NCBI RefSeq assembly: GCF_003415675.1
Contig: NZ_QFZK01000002.1
Span: 124,001-188,000 of the forward strand
DNA: 64,000 bases
Origin: Rhodoferax lacus
GTDB taxonomy: Bacteria; Pseudomonadota; Gammaproteobacteria; Burkholderiales; Burkholderiaceae_C
Reading direction: 5' to 3'
A program made the position numbers and the translations under genes. The notes under the pieces are model-generated. The model was not told the DNA's origin, did not search any database, and worked only from the letters and a program-made list of their open reading frames with translations. How positions within the stretch are numbered: the stretch's first letter is position 1; each line of letters begins with the position of its first letter. Of the stretch, positions 43,926-54,669 are shown piece by piece.

Positions 43926-44771
43926 TTACAGGCCAAGCACCTGGCGCAGGGCCTGCGGTCCGAACACCAGCGCAGCAAACCCGGCACCTGCCAGAAACGG
44001 GCCAAAGGGCACATAGCCACCCTCGCGCAGGTTGGCGTTGATCTTCATGGCGATGCCAATCACCGCACCAATCACCGAGGCCATCAAAATCATGGGGATC
44101 AGCGTCTGCCAGCCAAACCAGGCGCCCAGGGCGGCAAACAGCTTGAAGTCGCCAAAGCCCATGCCCTCTTTGCCGGTTGCCAGCTTGAAGCCCCAGTACA
44201 CCAGCCACAGCGACATATAGCCCCCCACGGCGCCCCATAGCGAACTCTCCAGCGTCACGGGTATCCACTGCAGGGCAGCGGCCACCAGGCCCAGCCACAT
44301 CAGCGGCAGGGTCAGGTCATCGGGCAGCAGCGTGGTGTCCCAGTCAATCAGGGCCGCCGTGAGCAGAATGGCCGAGAACGCGCACCAGGCCAGACCCGTG
44401 GCATTGGCGCCATGCGTCCAGATGCAATAGAAGAACAGCGCCGCCACCGTGATTTCCACCAGCGGATAGCGCGCACTGATGTGCGCTTTGCAGGCCGAGC
44501 ACTTGCCGCCCAGGGCCAGGTAGCTCAGGACCGGAATGTTTTCATACCAGGTGATGGCGTGGCCGCAATGCGGGCAGCGCGAGCGCGGCACTGCCAGGTT
44601 GAAGGGTTCCTGCTCGGGCAGCTCCAGCTCCATCATCTCGGCGCCTTCGGCCTTCCACTGGCGCTCCAGCATGACGGGCATGCGGTACACCACCACGTTC
44701 ATAAAGCTGCCGATCAGCAGGCCCAGCAGGGCGACCAGGCTGGCATCCAGCCATTGCACGCCGGACAGCAT
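43926..44771 (-). CDS. pilD: type IV prepilin peptidase PilD
   Basis: This 281-residue inner-membrane aspartic peptidase and methyltransferase processes type IV pilins. It starts at ATG 44771, overlapping the pilC stop. The cytoplasmic zinc site CPHCGH...CSAC is present. The catalytic aspartates are in DWDTTLLPDDL and GFGDFKLFAALGAW. Several transmembrane segments follow. Confidence 0.96.
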   Translation of the reverse strand: MLSGVQWLDASLVALLGLLIGSFMNVVVYRMPVMLERQWKAEGAEMMELELPEQEPFNLAVPRSRCPHCGHAITWYENIPVLSYLALGGKCSACKAHISARYPLVEITVAALFFYCIWTHGANATGLAWCAFSAILLTAALIDWDTTLLPDDLTLPLMWLGLVAAALQWIPVTLESSLWGAVGGYMSLWLVYWGFKLATGKEGMGFGDFKLFAALGAWFGWQTLIPMILMASVIGAVIGIAMKINANLREGGYVPFGPFLAGAGFAALVFGPQALRQVLGL

Positions 44772-45994
44772 CAGACCACTTGGCCCATTTTGAAGATGGG
44801 CAGGTACATGGCCACCACAATCCCGCCAATCACGGTACCCAGCACCACGATGATGATGGGCTCCATCAGGCTGGAAATGCCCGCCACCATGTCGTCCACC
44901 TCGGCTTCGTAGAAGTCGGCGCACTTGCCCAGCATGTGGTCAATCGAGCCCGACTCTTCACCAATGGCGCACATCTGCAGCACCATGGACGGGAACAGGT
45001 TGGCATTGCCCATGGCGGCCGTGAGCGCCGTGCCGGTGGAGACTTCCTGCTGGATCTTTTGCGTGGCGTGCAGATAGACAATATTGCCCGCAGCGCCCCC
45101 CACCGAGTCCAGTGCTTCCACCAGCGGCACACCGGCTGCAAACATGGTCGACAGGGTGCGCGTCCAGCGCGCAATGCACGACTTTTCAACCAGATCACCA
45201 AAAATCGGCAGCTTGCGCATCAGGCGGTCCATGAACTCCTGCACCTTCTCGTTGCGCTTCCAGGATTGCAGGAAGAAGTACACGCCGCCGCCAATACCGC
45301 CAAAAATCAGGTACCAGTATTTGACGAAGAACTCGCTCATGGCAATCACCATCAGCGTGGGCGCGGGCAGCTCGGCGCCAAAGCCCTCGAACACCGTCTT
45401 GAAGGACGGCACCACAAAGATCATGATCACCGCCACCACCACAAAAGCCACAATCAGCACGGTGATGGGGTACATCAGCGCCGACTTGATCTTGGACTTC
45501 ATGGCCTCGGTCTTTTCCATGTACACCGCCAGCCGGTCCAGCAGCTGGTCCAGGATACCGGCCGACTCACCGGCCTCAATCAGGTTGCAGTACAGGTTGT
45601 CAAAGTAAATCGGGTACTTGCGAAACGCCGTGCTCAGCGAGGTACCGGTTTCCACATCGCCGCGAATGTCATTGAGCAGCTTGGTCACGCTGGGGTTGGG
45701 GTTGCCGCGGCCCACAATGTCAAAGGCCTGCAGCAAGGGCACACCGGCCTTCATCATGGTGGCCAGCTGGCGGGTAAAGATGGACAGGTCCTTGGCCTTG
45801 ATGGATTTGCCCGAACTCATCCGGCGCTTCTTGATCTTGCTGGGCGTCACACCCTGGCGGCGCAATGCGGACTTGACCTGGTTTTCACCATTGGCGCGTA
45901 TTTCCCCCCGCACCTGCTTGCCGTTCCTGTCCTTGCCCTCCCACTCGAAAACTGCGTCCTTGTTTTCGGCAGCTTTTGCTGTTGTTGTCGCCAT
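44771..45994 (-). CDS. pilC: type IV pilus inner-membrane platform protein PilC
   Basis: This 407-residue protein has two GspF/PilC domains, each ending in hydrophobic segments (PITVLIVAFVVVAVIMIFVVP in the middle; MEPIIIVVLGTVIGGIVVAMYLPIF at the C-terminus). The DLSIFTRQLATMMKAGVPLLQ motif is characteristic. PilC forms the base on which PilB assembles the pilus. pilB lies 20 bases upstream in the transcript. Confidence 0.97.
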   Translation of the reverse strand: MATTTAKAAENKDAVFEWEGKDRNGKQVRGEIRANGENQVKSALRRQGVTPSKIKKRRMSSGKSIKAKDLSIFTRQLATMMKAGVPLLQAFDIVGRGNPNPSVTKLLNDIRGDVETGTSLSTAFRKYPIYFDNLYCNLIEAGESAGILDQLLDRLAVYMEKTEAMKSKIKSALMYPITVLIVAFVVVAVIMIFVVPSFKTVFEGFGAELPAPTLMVIAMSEFFVKYWYLIFGGIGGGVYFFLQSWKRNEKVQEFMDRLMRKLPIFGDLVEKSCIARWTRTLSTMFAAGVPLVEALDSVGGAAGNIVYLHATQKIQQEVSTGTALTAAMGNANLFPSMVLQMCAIGEESGSIDHMLGKCADFYEAEVDDMVAGISSLMEPIIIVVLGTVIGGIVVAMYLPIFKMGQVV

Positions 45995-46014
45995 AGGTTC
46001 CCTTCGGCTTAGCC

Positions 46015-47748
<1,734 letters not shown>

Positions 47749-47865
47749 TGTTTACAGAGTATCCCTTACGGAGCGGGTGGGGCAATCATCGCTGATTGAC
47801 CCTCTAATGTAAACGCTGCCCGCTGTTGCATAACTGCACAGGGGGCTGTTGCCAAAACATCGGTG

Positions 47866-48402
47866 TTACAGGCTGTTAAATGCCGCGCCCACCGCGTCTT
47901 TGGCTGACAAACGGGGCTCTCTGCCTTCCAGCGGCCAGTCAATGGCCAAGGTGGCATCGTTCCAGGCAATGCAGCGCTCATGCTCGGGCGTGTAGTAGGC
48001 CGTGGTCTTGTACAAAAATTCGGCGGTCTCGGTCAACACCAGAAAGCCGTGGGCCAGGCCCGCGGGTACCCAGAGCTGGCGCTTGTTGTCGGCGCTCAGA
48101 ATCTCGCCCACCCATTGGCCGAAGGTGGGGGAATCCTTGCGGATGTCCACGGCCACGTCAAACACCGCACCCTGCACCACGCGCACCAGCTTGCCCTGGG
48201 CGTTTTGCACCTGGTAGTGCAGGCCGCGCAGCACGCCCTGGCCCGACTTGGAATGGTTGTCCTGCACAAAGTCGGTCTTCACACCGGTGGCCGCTTCAAA
48301 GGCCTTGTGGTTGAAGCTCTCGAAGAAGAAGCCGCGCTCATCGCCAAACACCTTGGGCTCCAGCAGCATCACATCCGCAATTTTGGTGGGGATGGCTTTC
48401 AT
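47866..48402 (-). CDS. rfbC: dTDP-4-dehydrorhamnose 3,5-epimerase
   Basis: This 178-residue cupin epimerase is in the dTDP-L-rhamnose pathway. Visible are FFFESFNHKAFEAATG, the catalytic-His region GVLRGLHYQVQ, and WVPAGLAHGFLVL. ATG 48402 overlaps the rfbA stop. A 117-base gap to pilB follows on the same strand. Confidence 0.97.
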   Translation of the reverse strand: MKAIPTKIADVMLLEPKVFGDERGFFFESFNHKAFEAATGVKTDFVQDNHSKSGQGVLRGLHYQVQNAQGKLVRVVQGAVFDVAVDIRKDSPTFGQWVGEILSADNKRQLWVPAGLAHGFLVLTETAEFLYKTTAYYTPEHERCIAWNDATLAIDWPLEGREPRLSAKDAVGAAFNSL

Positions 48403-49295
48403 CAGTACACCGCCTCGGTCAGCAAACGCAGCAGGTACTTGCCGTAGCCGGACTTGGCCAGCGGCTTGGCCAGCTTCTCCAGCTGGGCGTTGTCTATCCA
48501 GCCGTGGCGCCACACCACCTCTTCGGGTGCGGCCACTTTCAGGCCCTGGCGGTTTTCTATGGTGTAGATAAACTGGCTGGCCTCCAGCATGGACTCGTGC
48601 GTACCCGTGTCCAGCCAAGCGTAGCCGCGGCCCATGGTCTGCACGTCCAGCTCGCCGCGCTCCAGGTACATGCGGTTCAGGTCGGTAATCTCCAGCTCGC
48701 CACGCGCGCTGGGCTTGACCTGTTTGGCCAGCTCCACCACCTGGGCGTCGTAAAAATACAGGCCGGTCACGGCGTAGCGGCTCTTCGGAACAAGCGGCTT
48801 TTCTTCCAGGCTGATGGCGTGGCCCTCGGCATCGAACTCCACCACGCCGTAGCGCTCGGGGTCATTCACGGCATAGGCAAACACGGTGGCGCCATGCTTT
48901 TGGGCGTCAGCGTTCTTCAGCAGCGCGGCAAAGTCGTGGCCGTAGAAGATGTTGTCGCCCAGCACCAGGGCGCTGGGGGCGCCGTCCAGAAACTGCTCGC
49001 CAATCAAAAACGCCTGGGCCAGGCCATCGGGTGAAGGCTGCACCGCGTACACGATGCGGATGCCCCACTGGCTGCCGTCACCCAGCAGCTGCTCAAAGCG
49101 CGGCGTGTCCTGCGGCGTGGAGATCACCAGAATCTCGCGGATGCCGGCCAGCAGCAGGGCGGTCAGCGGGTAGTAAATCATGGGCTTGTCGTAGATGGGC
49201 AGCAGTTGCTTGCTGACCACCTGCGTTGCCGGATACAGCCGGGTGCCGGAGCCCCCGGCCAGGATGATGCCCTTGCGCTGTTTGGTGTTGGTCAT
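48402..49295 (-). CDS. rfbA: glucose-1-phosphate thymidylyltransferase
   Basis: RfbA/RmlA makes dTDP-glucose from glucose-1-phosphate and dTTP. It has nucleotide-binding [29 protein letters not shown], and [13 protein letters not shown] with the Mg-binding Asp. It is 297 residues. It overlaps rfbC by one base and starts 3 bases after rfbD. Confidence 0.97.
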   Translation of the reverse strand: MTNTKQRKGIILAGGSGTRLYPATQVVSKQLLPIYDKPMIYYPLTALLLAGIREILVISTPQDTPRFEQLLGDGSQWGIRIVYAVQPSPDGLAQAFLIGEQFLDGAPSALVLGDNIFYGHDFAALLKNADAQKHGATVFAYAVNDPERYGVVEFDAEGHAISLEEKPLVPKSRYAVTGLYFYDAQVVELAKQVKPSARGELEITDLNRMYLERGELDVQTMGRGYAWLDTGTHESMLEASQFIYTIENRQGLKVAAPEEVVWRHGWIDNAQLEKLAKPLAKSGYGKYLLRLLTEAVY

Positions 49296-49298
49296 GGT

Positions 49299-50207
49299 TT
49301 ATTGTTTCCCTGTAATTTCGGTAAGCATGCGCGCCACGCCTTGCTGCCACTGGGGCAAGACCAGGCCAAAGGCTTGCTGCAGCTTGGCAGTATGCAGGCG
49401 CGAGTTCAGTGGACGTTGGGCTGGCGTGGGGTAGCTGGCGGTGCTGGTGGCGCCCACCTGCTCTGGGCCGGCCTTGAGCGTCCAGCCCAGGCCCTGTGCG
49501 GTTGCCAGCACAAAGCGGGCATAGCCATGCCAGCTGGTCTCGCCGCTGGCCACGCAGTGGTACAGGCCCGCCAGCTCCGGCTTGTGCATGGCCGCGCGCA
49601 CGGCATGTGCCGTCACGTCCGCCAGCAGCTCGGCCGAGGTGGGTGCGCCAAACTGGTCGTTGATCACGTTCAGGCTTTCGCGCTCGCCGGCCAGGCGCAG
49701 CATGGTCTTGGCAAAGTTGCCACCGCGCGCGCCATACACCCAGCTGGTGCGAAAAATTAGGTGTTTGGGGTTGCTGGCCACAGCCTGTTCGCCTTCCAGC
49801 TTGGTCTGGCCGTACACGCTCAAGGGGCCGGTGGCATCACCTTCCTGCCAGGGCGTGCTGCCGCTGCCGTCAAACACATAGTCGGTGGAGTAGTGCACCA
49901 GCCAGGCGCCCAGCTTGGCGGCCTCGGCGGCCAGCACGGCCGGTGCCAGGGCATTGATGCTGCGCGCCAGTTCAGGCTCGGACTCGGCCTTGTCCACGGC
50001 CGTGTGCGCCGCGGCATTCACAATAAGGTCGGGCCGCACGGTTTGCACCGTCAGCGCCAGGCCTGCCAGGTCGGTAAAGCTGCCGCACAGGCCCTGCGGG
50101 TTGCTTGCGCTGTGCGAACCCAGGGCCACCGCCTCACCCAGCGGCGCCAGGGCGCGCTGCAGCTCCCAGCCCACCTGGCCATTGCACCCAAGCAGCAGAA
50201 TCTTCAT
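49299..50207 (-). CDS. rfbD: dTDP-4-dehydrorhamnose reductase
   Basis: This 302-residue short-chain reductase makes dTDP-L-rhamnose in the last step. It has Rossmann motif [11 protein letters not shown], catalytic triad region STDYVFDG and YGQTKLEGE (Tyr-x3-Lys), and [14 protein letters not shown]. The start at ATG 50207 overlaps the rfbB stop (ATGA). Confidence 0.96.
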   Translation of the reverse strand: MKILLLGCNGQVGWELQRALAPLGEAVALGSHSASNPQGLCGSFTDLAGLALTVQTVRPDLIVNAAAHTAVDKAESEPELARSINALAPAVLAAEAAKLGAWLVHYSTDYVFDGSGSTPWQEGDATGPLSVYGQTKLEGEQAVASNPKHLIFRTSWVYGARGGNFAKTMLRLAGERESLNVINDQFGAPTSAELLADVTAHAVRAAMHKPELAGLYHCVASGETSWHGYARFVLATAQGLGWTLKAGPEQVGATSTASYPTPAQRPLNSRLHTAKLQQAFGLVLPQWQQGVARMLTEITGKQ

Positions 50208-51271
50208 GCGCTTTGGCCGTATTGCTTGCTCACCCAGTCGCGGTAGCCGCCGCTCTGCACATTGGCCACCCACTCCGGGTTGTCCAGGTACCACTGCACG
50301 GTCTTGCGGATGCCGGTGTCAAAGGTCTCGGCCGGTTTCCAGCCCAGGTCCTTTTCAATCTTGCCGGCATCAATGGCGTAGCGGCGGTCATGGCCGGGGC
50401 GGTCGGTCACGTAGGTGATCTGCTCCTTGTAGGGCTTGCCATCGGCGCGGGGTTTGAGCTCATCCAGCAGCGCGCACACCGTGTGCACGATCTCCAGGTT
50501 GGGCTTCTCGTTCCAGCCGCCCACGTTGTAGGTCTCGCCCAGGGCACCGGCTTCCAGCACGCGGCGTATGGCGCTGCAGTGGTCCTTCACATACAGCCAG
50601 TCGCGAATCTGCTGGCCGTCGCCATACACCGGCAGCGGCTTGCCCGCCTGCGCGTTCACGATGATCAGCGGAATCAGCTTCTCCGGGAAGTGGAAAGGCC
50701 CGTAGTTGTTGGAGCAGTTGGTGGTCAGCACCGGCAAGCCATAGGTGTGGTGGTAAGCGCGCACCAGGTGGTCGCTGGCGGCCTTGCTGGCCGAGTAGGG
50801 GCTGTTGGGCTCGTAGCGGTTGGTCTCGGCAAAGGCCGGGTCCGTCTTGCTGAGTGAGCCATACACCTCGTCGGTGGACACATGCAAAAAGCGGAAGGCC
50901 GCCTTGGCCTCGGGCGCCAGTCCACCCCAATACGCACGCACCGACTCCAGCAAATGGAAGGTGCCCACGATATTGGTCTGGATGAATTCGCCCGGGCCCG
51001 AAATGCTGCGGTCCACATGGCTCTCGGCTGCAAAGTTCAGCACCGCACGCGGCTGGTGTTGGGCCAGCAGGCTGGAAATCAGCGCTGCGTCGCCAATATC
51101 ACCCTGCACAAACACGTGCTTGGGGTGGCCCTGCAGGGAAGCCAGGTTTTGCAGGTTGCCGGCGTAAGTGAGTTTGTCCAGGGTGACCACGGTTTCTTCG
51201 GAACCTGCCAGCCAGTCCAGCACAAAGTTGCTGCCAATAAAACCGGCGCCGCCGGTTACGAGAATGGTCAT
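50204..51271 (-). CDS. rfbB: dTDP-glucose 4,6-dehydratase
   Basis: RfbB removes water from dTDP-glucose. It has NAD-binding [14 protein letters not shown], catalytic [10 protein letters not shown] (Thr/Asp/Glu) and [20 protein letters not shown] (Tyr-x3-Lys), and 355 residues. It is the first gene of rfbBDAC. The AT-rich gap upstream (51272-51359) has a promoter candidate. Confidence 0.98.
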   Translation of the reverse strand: MTILVTGGAGFIGSNFVLDWLAGSEETVVTLDKLTYAGNLQNLASLQGHPKHVFVQGDIGDAALISSLLAQHQPRAVLNFAAESHVDRSISGPGEFIQTNIVGTFHLLESVRAYWGGLAPEAKAAFRFLHVSTDEVYGSLSKTDPAFAETNRYEPNSPYSASKAASDHLVRAYHHTYGLPVLTTNCSNNYGPFHFPEKLIPLIIVNAQAGKPLPVYGDGQQIRDWLYVKDHCSAIRRVLEAGALGETYNVGGWNEKPNLEIVHTVCALLDELKPRADGKPYKEQITYVTDRPGHDRRYAIDAGKIEKDLGWKPAETFDTGIRKTVQWYLDNPEWVANVQSGGYRDWVSKQYGQSA

Positions 51272-51290
51272 TGTTTTAATCCAGATATCA

Positions 51291-51320
51291 AAAATATTTT
51301 CGCGGAAGCATCAAGCGCAA
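51291..51320 (-). promoter_or_regulatory. possible rfbBDAC promoter
   Basis: On the minus strand, TTGCGC (51315-51320) and TATTTT (51291-51296) are 18 bases apart, just upstream of rfbB in an unusually AT-rich gap. The -10 is a weak match. Confidence 0.35.
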
Positions 51321-51359
51321 TATACACGGGCAATATGCAGGTTCAGCTCTTTGCGCCTG

Positions 51360-52430
51360 CTAGGGCCGGATGATCAGATCCGCAATTACGGGGTTGTGTT
51401 CCGACTCGCTGATGCGCCCCGCTTCTGCCTTGTGCACTGCAAGCTCGGGGCTGACCAAAATGTGGTCTATGCGGTACAAGTCCACGCCCCGGCTCAAGGC
51501 ATGTCCATGGGTGTAGCCCCAGCCTTGGCCTGCTTCCGAGAAGGCGTCACGCAGTCCGGCACGCTGCAGGTTGGCAAATACGGGGGATTGCTCAAGCGTG
51601 TTCATATCACCCATCAAAATCAACGGGCCTGCAAAGCGTGACAGGTCCGCTTGCAAAGCATCAGACTGCGCAAGCCGCTCTGCCACATGCATTCGCCAAC
51701 TCTGCAGACCTTCTGGAAAGTTATGCCTAGCAGCCATCAGCGCATTGCGGGGCCGCGCCAGGTGTGCTGTTACCACTTGCAGATTTTGCAAACCAAGGCG
51801 CACCGTGCATTGCAAATACTGGGCCGCGCTGCATTGCTGGTAGGGGCCGGGCAGCGCACTCAGCCCCAAGTTGCCAACACGGCAGTCACGCAGCGGATAG
51901 CGGCTGGCCAAGACAAACTCCCCAAAGGCAACCACATAGGGCAAGCCTGAAATCGGCTGCGCAATCTGGATGGGTGTGTTCGTCCACTCGGTGTCACGCG
52001 TCAGCCACCACTGCGCATCTTGCAGGGCGATGATGTCGGGTGCGTATTGCTGCATCTCGCGTTCAATACCTTCATACCCGCCCTTGGTCTTCCAAACATC
52101 CAAGGCTTTCATGTTGTAGGTCAGCACCCGCACCGGTGTGCCTGCGGCGGCGGCTTGCTGTGCAAAATTCCAATGAAAGTCCAGCGTGCCAAAGGCAAAC
52201 AGCGCCAGGTTGCACAGCGCCAGCAGCCTGAACACTGGCCGCAACAACAAAGAGCCCAGCAAGGCGGCGCACAGCAGCAACAGCAGCCAGTAAAAGGGCA
52301 AGAACCGGGTCAGCTCGCCCACCCACACCGGTATGCCACCCACGTTTTGCACCACCACAAAAGCCAGGTGCACACCCAGTGCGCCCAGCAGAACCCAGCC
52401 TGCCAAAAACCGTGCTGCTCTCAAAATCAT
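51360..52430 (-). CDS. membrane-anchored endonuclease/exonuclease/phosphatase-family protein
   Basis: This 356-residue protein has about three N-terminal membrane segments (AARFLAGWVLLGALGVHLAFVV, FLPFYWLLLLLCAALLGSLLL, LALCNLALFAFG) and a C-terminal EEP domain. EEP motifs are TYNMKAL, LILMGDMNTLEQSP, YRIDHILVS and SEHNPVIADL. The substrate is unknown; related membrane EEP proteins occur in several bacteria. ATG 52430 is the best start. It lies between rfbB and a glycosyltransferase. Confidence 0.85.
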   Translation of the reverse strand: MILRAARFLAGWVLLGALGVHLAFVVVQNVGGIPVWVGELTRFLPFYWLLLLLCAALLGSLLLRPVFRLLALCNLALFAFGTLDFHWNFAQQAAAAGTPVRVLTYNMKALDVWKTKGGYEGIEREMQQYAPDIIALQDAQWWLTRDTEWTNTPIQIAQPISGLPYVVAFGEFVLASRYPLRDCRVGNLGLSALPGPYQQCSAAQYLQCTVRLGLQNLQVVTAHLARPRNALMAARHNFPEGLQSWRMHVAERLAQSDALQADLSRFAGPLILMGDMNTLEQSPVFANLQRAGLRDAFSEAGQGWGYTHGHALSRGVDLYRIDHILVSPELAVHKAEAGRISESEHNPVIADLIIRP

Positions 52431-52452
52431 GGGTAATGCAAAAGCCCACGCC

Positions 52453-53400
52453 TCAGCGGGTGGGCCGCGTGCCCCAGCTTGTGCGCAGCCACAATGACCA
52501 CTGCAGTGAAAGGCGGCGCCAGGCATCGGCAAAGCCGAAGGGTTGCCTGCCCTTGAGCAGGCGTTTGCAGGTGTTCATTACTTCGGCCACGCCACTGAGC
52601 ACCAGGCTGTTCATGGCACCCGGCAGCCCATGGTTCTTGCGGTAGTACAGCAGGGAGCTTTCCGTCTGCAGCGCTTCGAGTTGGCGCCCGCCCTGGCTGA
52701 TGGCGCCTTCAGACTTGGCACTTTCCCCACCCCAGTGGATCACCGTGGTGTGCGGATAAAAAACAACCTCCCACCCCGCCTTCTTGGCGGCCAGGCAATG
52801 GTCTACCTCTTCCAGGTACAGGAAGTAGCGTGGGTCAAACAGGCCCACCTGCGCAATCACTTCCCTGCGCACCAGGTAGTAGCAACCCACCACCCAGTCC
52901 ACAGAGCGCACGCTGTCGTGCGCCCAGTTCATGTCGTCCACCATTTTGGTGTGTTTGAAGATGCGGTTCAGCCCGGTCTGCAACAGAAAGGTGTTCCACG
53001 GCGTGGGGAAGTAGCGGGCGCAGGGTTGCAGCACGCCATCGCGCCCCTCCAGGCGCACACCCAGAATGCCGCACTTCGGGTGCGCATCCATGTAGGCCAG
53101 TGTGCTGGTGAGTGTGTTGGCTTCCACAAAGGCATCGGTATTCACCAGCAGCACATAGCGGCCGCTTGCCAAGGGCAGCGCCTGGTTGTTGGCGCGGCCA
53201 AACCCCACGTTTTGTTTGTTGACAATCAGCTGACATGCCGGGAAGTCGCGCTGGATGATTTCTACCGAATTGTCCTTGGACGCGTTGTCAACAAAAAGGA
53301 TCTCGGTTTGCAAGCCCGCAGAGGCTGCTCTCAGCGTGGCCATCACTTCATGCAGCAAATGTGCGGTGTTGTAGCTGACAATAATGATGCTGATGTCCAT
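52453..53400 (-). CDS. glycosyltransferase family 2 (rhamnosyltransferase-like)
   Basis: This 315-residue GT-A enzyme has the N-terminal SIIIVSYNTAHLLHEV, the VDNASKDNSVEII motif and acidic VNTDAFVEA (DXD-like), then the ED-type site YFLYLEEVDHCLAAKKAGW. Adjacent dTDP-rhamnose genes suggest it may transfer rhamnose, but the sugar is not proven. Start ATG 53400 removes a short upstream extension. It is divergent from the mini PEP-CTERM gene. Confidence 0.9.
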   Translation of the reverse strand: MDISIIIVSYNTAHLLHEVMATLRAASAGLQTEILFVDNASKDNSVEIIQRDFPACQLIVNKQNVGFGRANNQALPLASGRYVLLVNTDAFVEANTLTSTLAYMDAHPKCGILGVRLEGRDGVLQPCARYFPTPWNTFLLQTGLNRIFKHTKMVDDMNWAHDSVRSVDWVVGCYYLVRREVIAQVGLFDPRYFLYLEEVDHCLAAKKAGWEVVFYPHTTVIHWGGESAKSEGAISQGGRQLEALQTESSLLYYRKNHGLPGAMNSLVLSGVAEVMNTCKRLLKGRQPFGFADAWRRLSLQWSLWLRTSWGTRPTR

Positions 53401-53452
53401 GCAATTTCTTCGAGTCTGTGCGGTGATGATAGTGCAGCCCAAGTGTTGCCGT

Positions 53453-53471
53453 TAGTCCGTTTGGACTATTG
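53453..53471. promoter_or_regulatory. dyad TAGTCC/GGACTA upstream of mini PEP-CTERM gene
   Basis: Arms TAGTCC (53453-53458) and GGACTA (53463-53468) flank GTTT, in the 144-base divergent gap between the glycosyltransferase and the mini-protein. The GGACTATTG half recurs upstream of the cNMP-binding gene (56098-56106). A shared regulator of the EPS locus is possible. Confidence 0.4.
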
Positions 53472-53544
53472 AGCCCGCAGGGTCGTTTTATTACAGTTGC
53501 CCCAAGCCGCACTACATGTAGCAGGCTTTACAGGGGTAAATAAT

Positions 53545-53718
53545 ATGAAGCGTTTTCTTTTGCTGTGCGTAGCACTGTTGGCCTCTGGCATTGCCCAGGC
53601 CGCACAAGTGGCCGCAACTGCCAATGCAGAGCCGTCGCCCTATTTGCTAGTGCTGGCCGGTGTTGCTCTTATTGGCACTATCGCGCACCGCCGCAACAAG
53701 CTCAAAGCCCGCGCCTGA
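53545..53718 (+). CDS. mini PEP-CTERM-like sorting protein (57 residues)
   Basis: This 57-residue product has a Sec signal peptide (MKRFLLLCVALLASGIAQA) and only about ten residues before a C-terminal sorting-like block: EPSPYLLVLAGVALIGTIAHRR followed by Lys/Arg. It resembles PEP-CTERM domains (Pro-Glu-Pro-like motif, hydrophobic stretch, Arg cluster), although the first Pro is replaced by Ala. A precursor with almost no passenger is an odd exosortase substrate. It lies 105 bases before epsA, the regulator of the same locus. Confidence 0.75.
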   Translation: MKRFLLLCVALLASGIAQAAQVAATANAEPSPYLLVLAGVALIGTIAHRRNKLKARA

Positions 53719-53799
53719 CCGCATTGCTGCGCGTCGGGTGTGTTGTCGTGGGCGAAATGAAAGCCCGGTCACATTTACGCGGTAACATTACGCAATGAC

Positions 53800-53805
53800 T
53801 ATATA
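53800..53805 (+). promoter_or_regulatory. possible epsA promoter -10 with flanking dyad
   Basis: TATATA (53800-53805) lies 18 bases before the epsA ATG. It is flanked by GGTAAC (53781-53786) and the exact complement GTTACC (53813-53818). The dyad may be an autoregulatory site of EpsA; no -35 is obvious. Confidence 0.35.
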
Positions 53806-53823
53806 CATGGCGGTTACCTCTGA

Positions 53824-54669
53824 ATGCTGAAGCTCACACGCGACGCGAGCCCACTGCGTCTTGAGGATTACGGCAGTTTCAGTGACCTGATCCACGAAGT
53901 GTTGGGCGTGCGCAGGCACATCGACCTGATGCATTGGCTCCAGGGTGGCCTGCAACGCTATATTCCCCACGATATCCTGATTGCCGCCTGGGGCGACTTC
54001 CGCCTGGGTGTGATCCATTACGACGTGGTGTCAGCCCTCTCTGGCGTGCGCTCCGAGAGCGTCATGGCCGAATCCATTTCCCCCTTGCTGATAGGCCTGT
54101 TCAACCGCTGGGTGGCACAAGACCGCCGCCCCTTCTCTCTTAACGTGGGCCACGACGGTTTTGCCTGGGAAGGTGTTGCCAGCAGCGGCCCGATTGCCGA
54201 AGCCATGGCCGAGATGAAGTCATCCCTGGTGCATGGCATTGGCGACCAGCGCGGCCGCCATGATTGCCTGTACGTGTTTTTCAGCCAATACCCCAAGCGC
54301 CGCAGCCACGAGGCCAACGCCATCAAGATCCTGCTGCCTTATATAGACGCCGCACTTCGCCAGGTGGACCTGATGCCCAACCAGTACCAGGCCAACAAGG
54401 AGATCCAGGCCGCTGTGGCTGCAGAGCCGGAAGGCTCTGACAACGAAGTGCTGAGCGAGCGCGAGGCCGAGATCATGAAGTGGGTTGCCATGGGCAAGAC
54501 CAACGGCGAGATTGGCAGCATCCTCAACGTGAGCTCGTTCACCATCAAGAACCACATGCAGCGCATCTTCAAGAAGCTCGATGTGTTCAACCGCGCGCAG
54601 GCGGTGTCCAACTTCAAGTCTTCCTACACTGCAGGCGGCGCCACCAGGTCAGCCAAGCAAGATGCCTGA
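53824..54669 (+). CDS. epsA: LuxR-type regulator EpsA of the exosortase-B EPS locus
   Basis: This 281-residue protein has an N-terminal domain (VRRHIDLMHWLQGGLQRYIPHDILIAAWGDF) and a C-terminal LuxR helix-turn-helix (LSEREAEIMKWVAMGKTNGEI...TIKNHMQRIFKKLDV). It fits the EpsA regulator found in EPS loci with exosortase B. No receiver-domain Asp pattern or autoinducer-binding domain is evident. The stop overlaps the epsB start by 8 bases. It probably regulates the downstream EPS genes. Confidence 0.85.
   Translation: MLKLTRDASPLRLEDYGSFSDLIHEVLGVRRHIDLMHWLQGGLQRYIPHDILIAAWGDFRLGVIHYDVVSALSGVRSESVMAESISPLLIGLFNRWVAQDRRPFSLNVGHDGFAWEGVASSGPIAEAMAEMKSSLVHGIGDQRGRHDCLYVFFSQYPKRRSHEANAIKILLPYIDAALRQVDLMPNQYQANKEIQAAVAAEPEGSDNEVLSEREAEIMKWVAMGKTNGEIGSILNVSSFTIKNHMQRIFKKLDVFNRAQAVSNFKSSYTAGGATRSAKQDA

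Noticed and set aside
47749..47865. Sigma-54 promoter upstream of pilB
   Set aside because: A TGGCA-like string exists on the minus strand but the GG-GC spacing is wrong (14 instead of about 10 bases).
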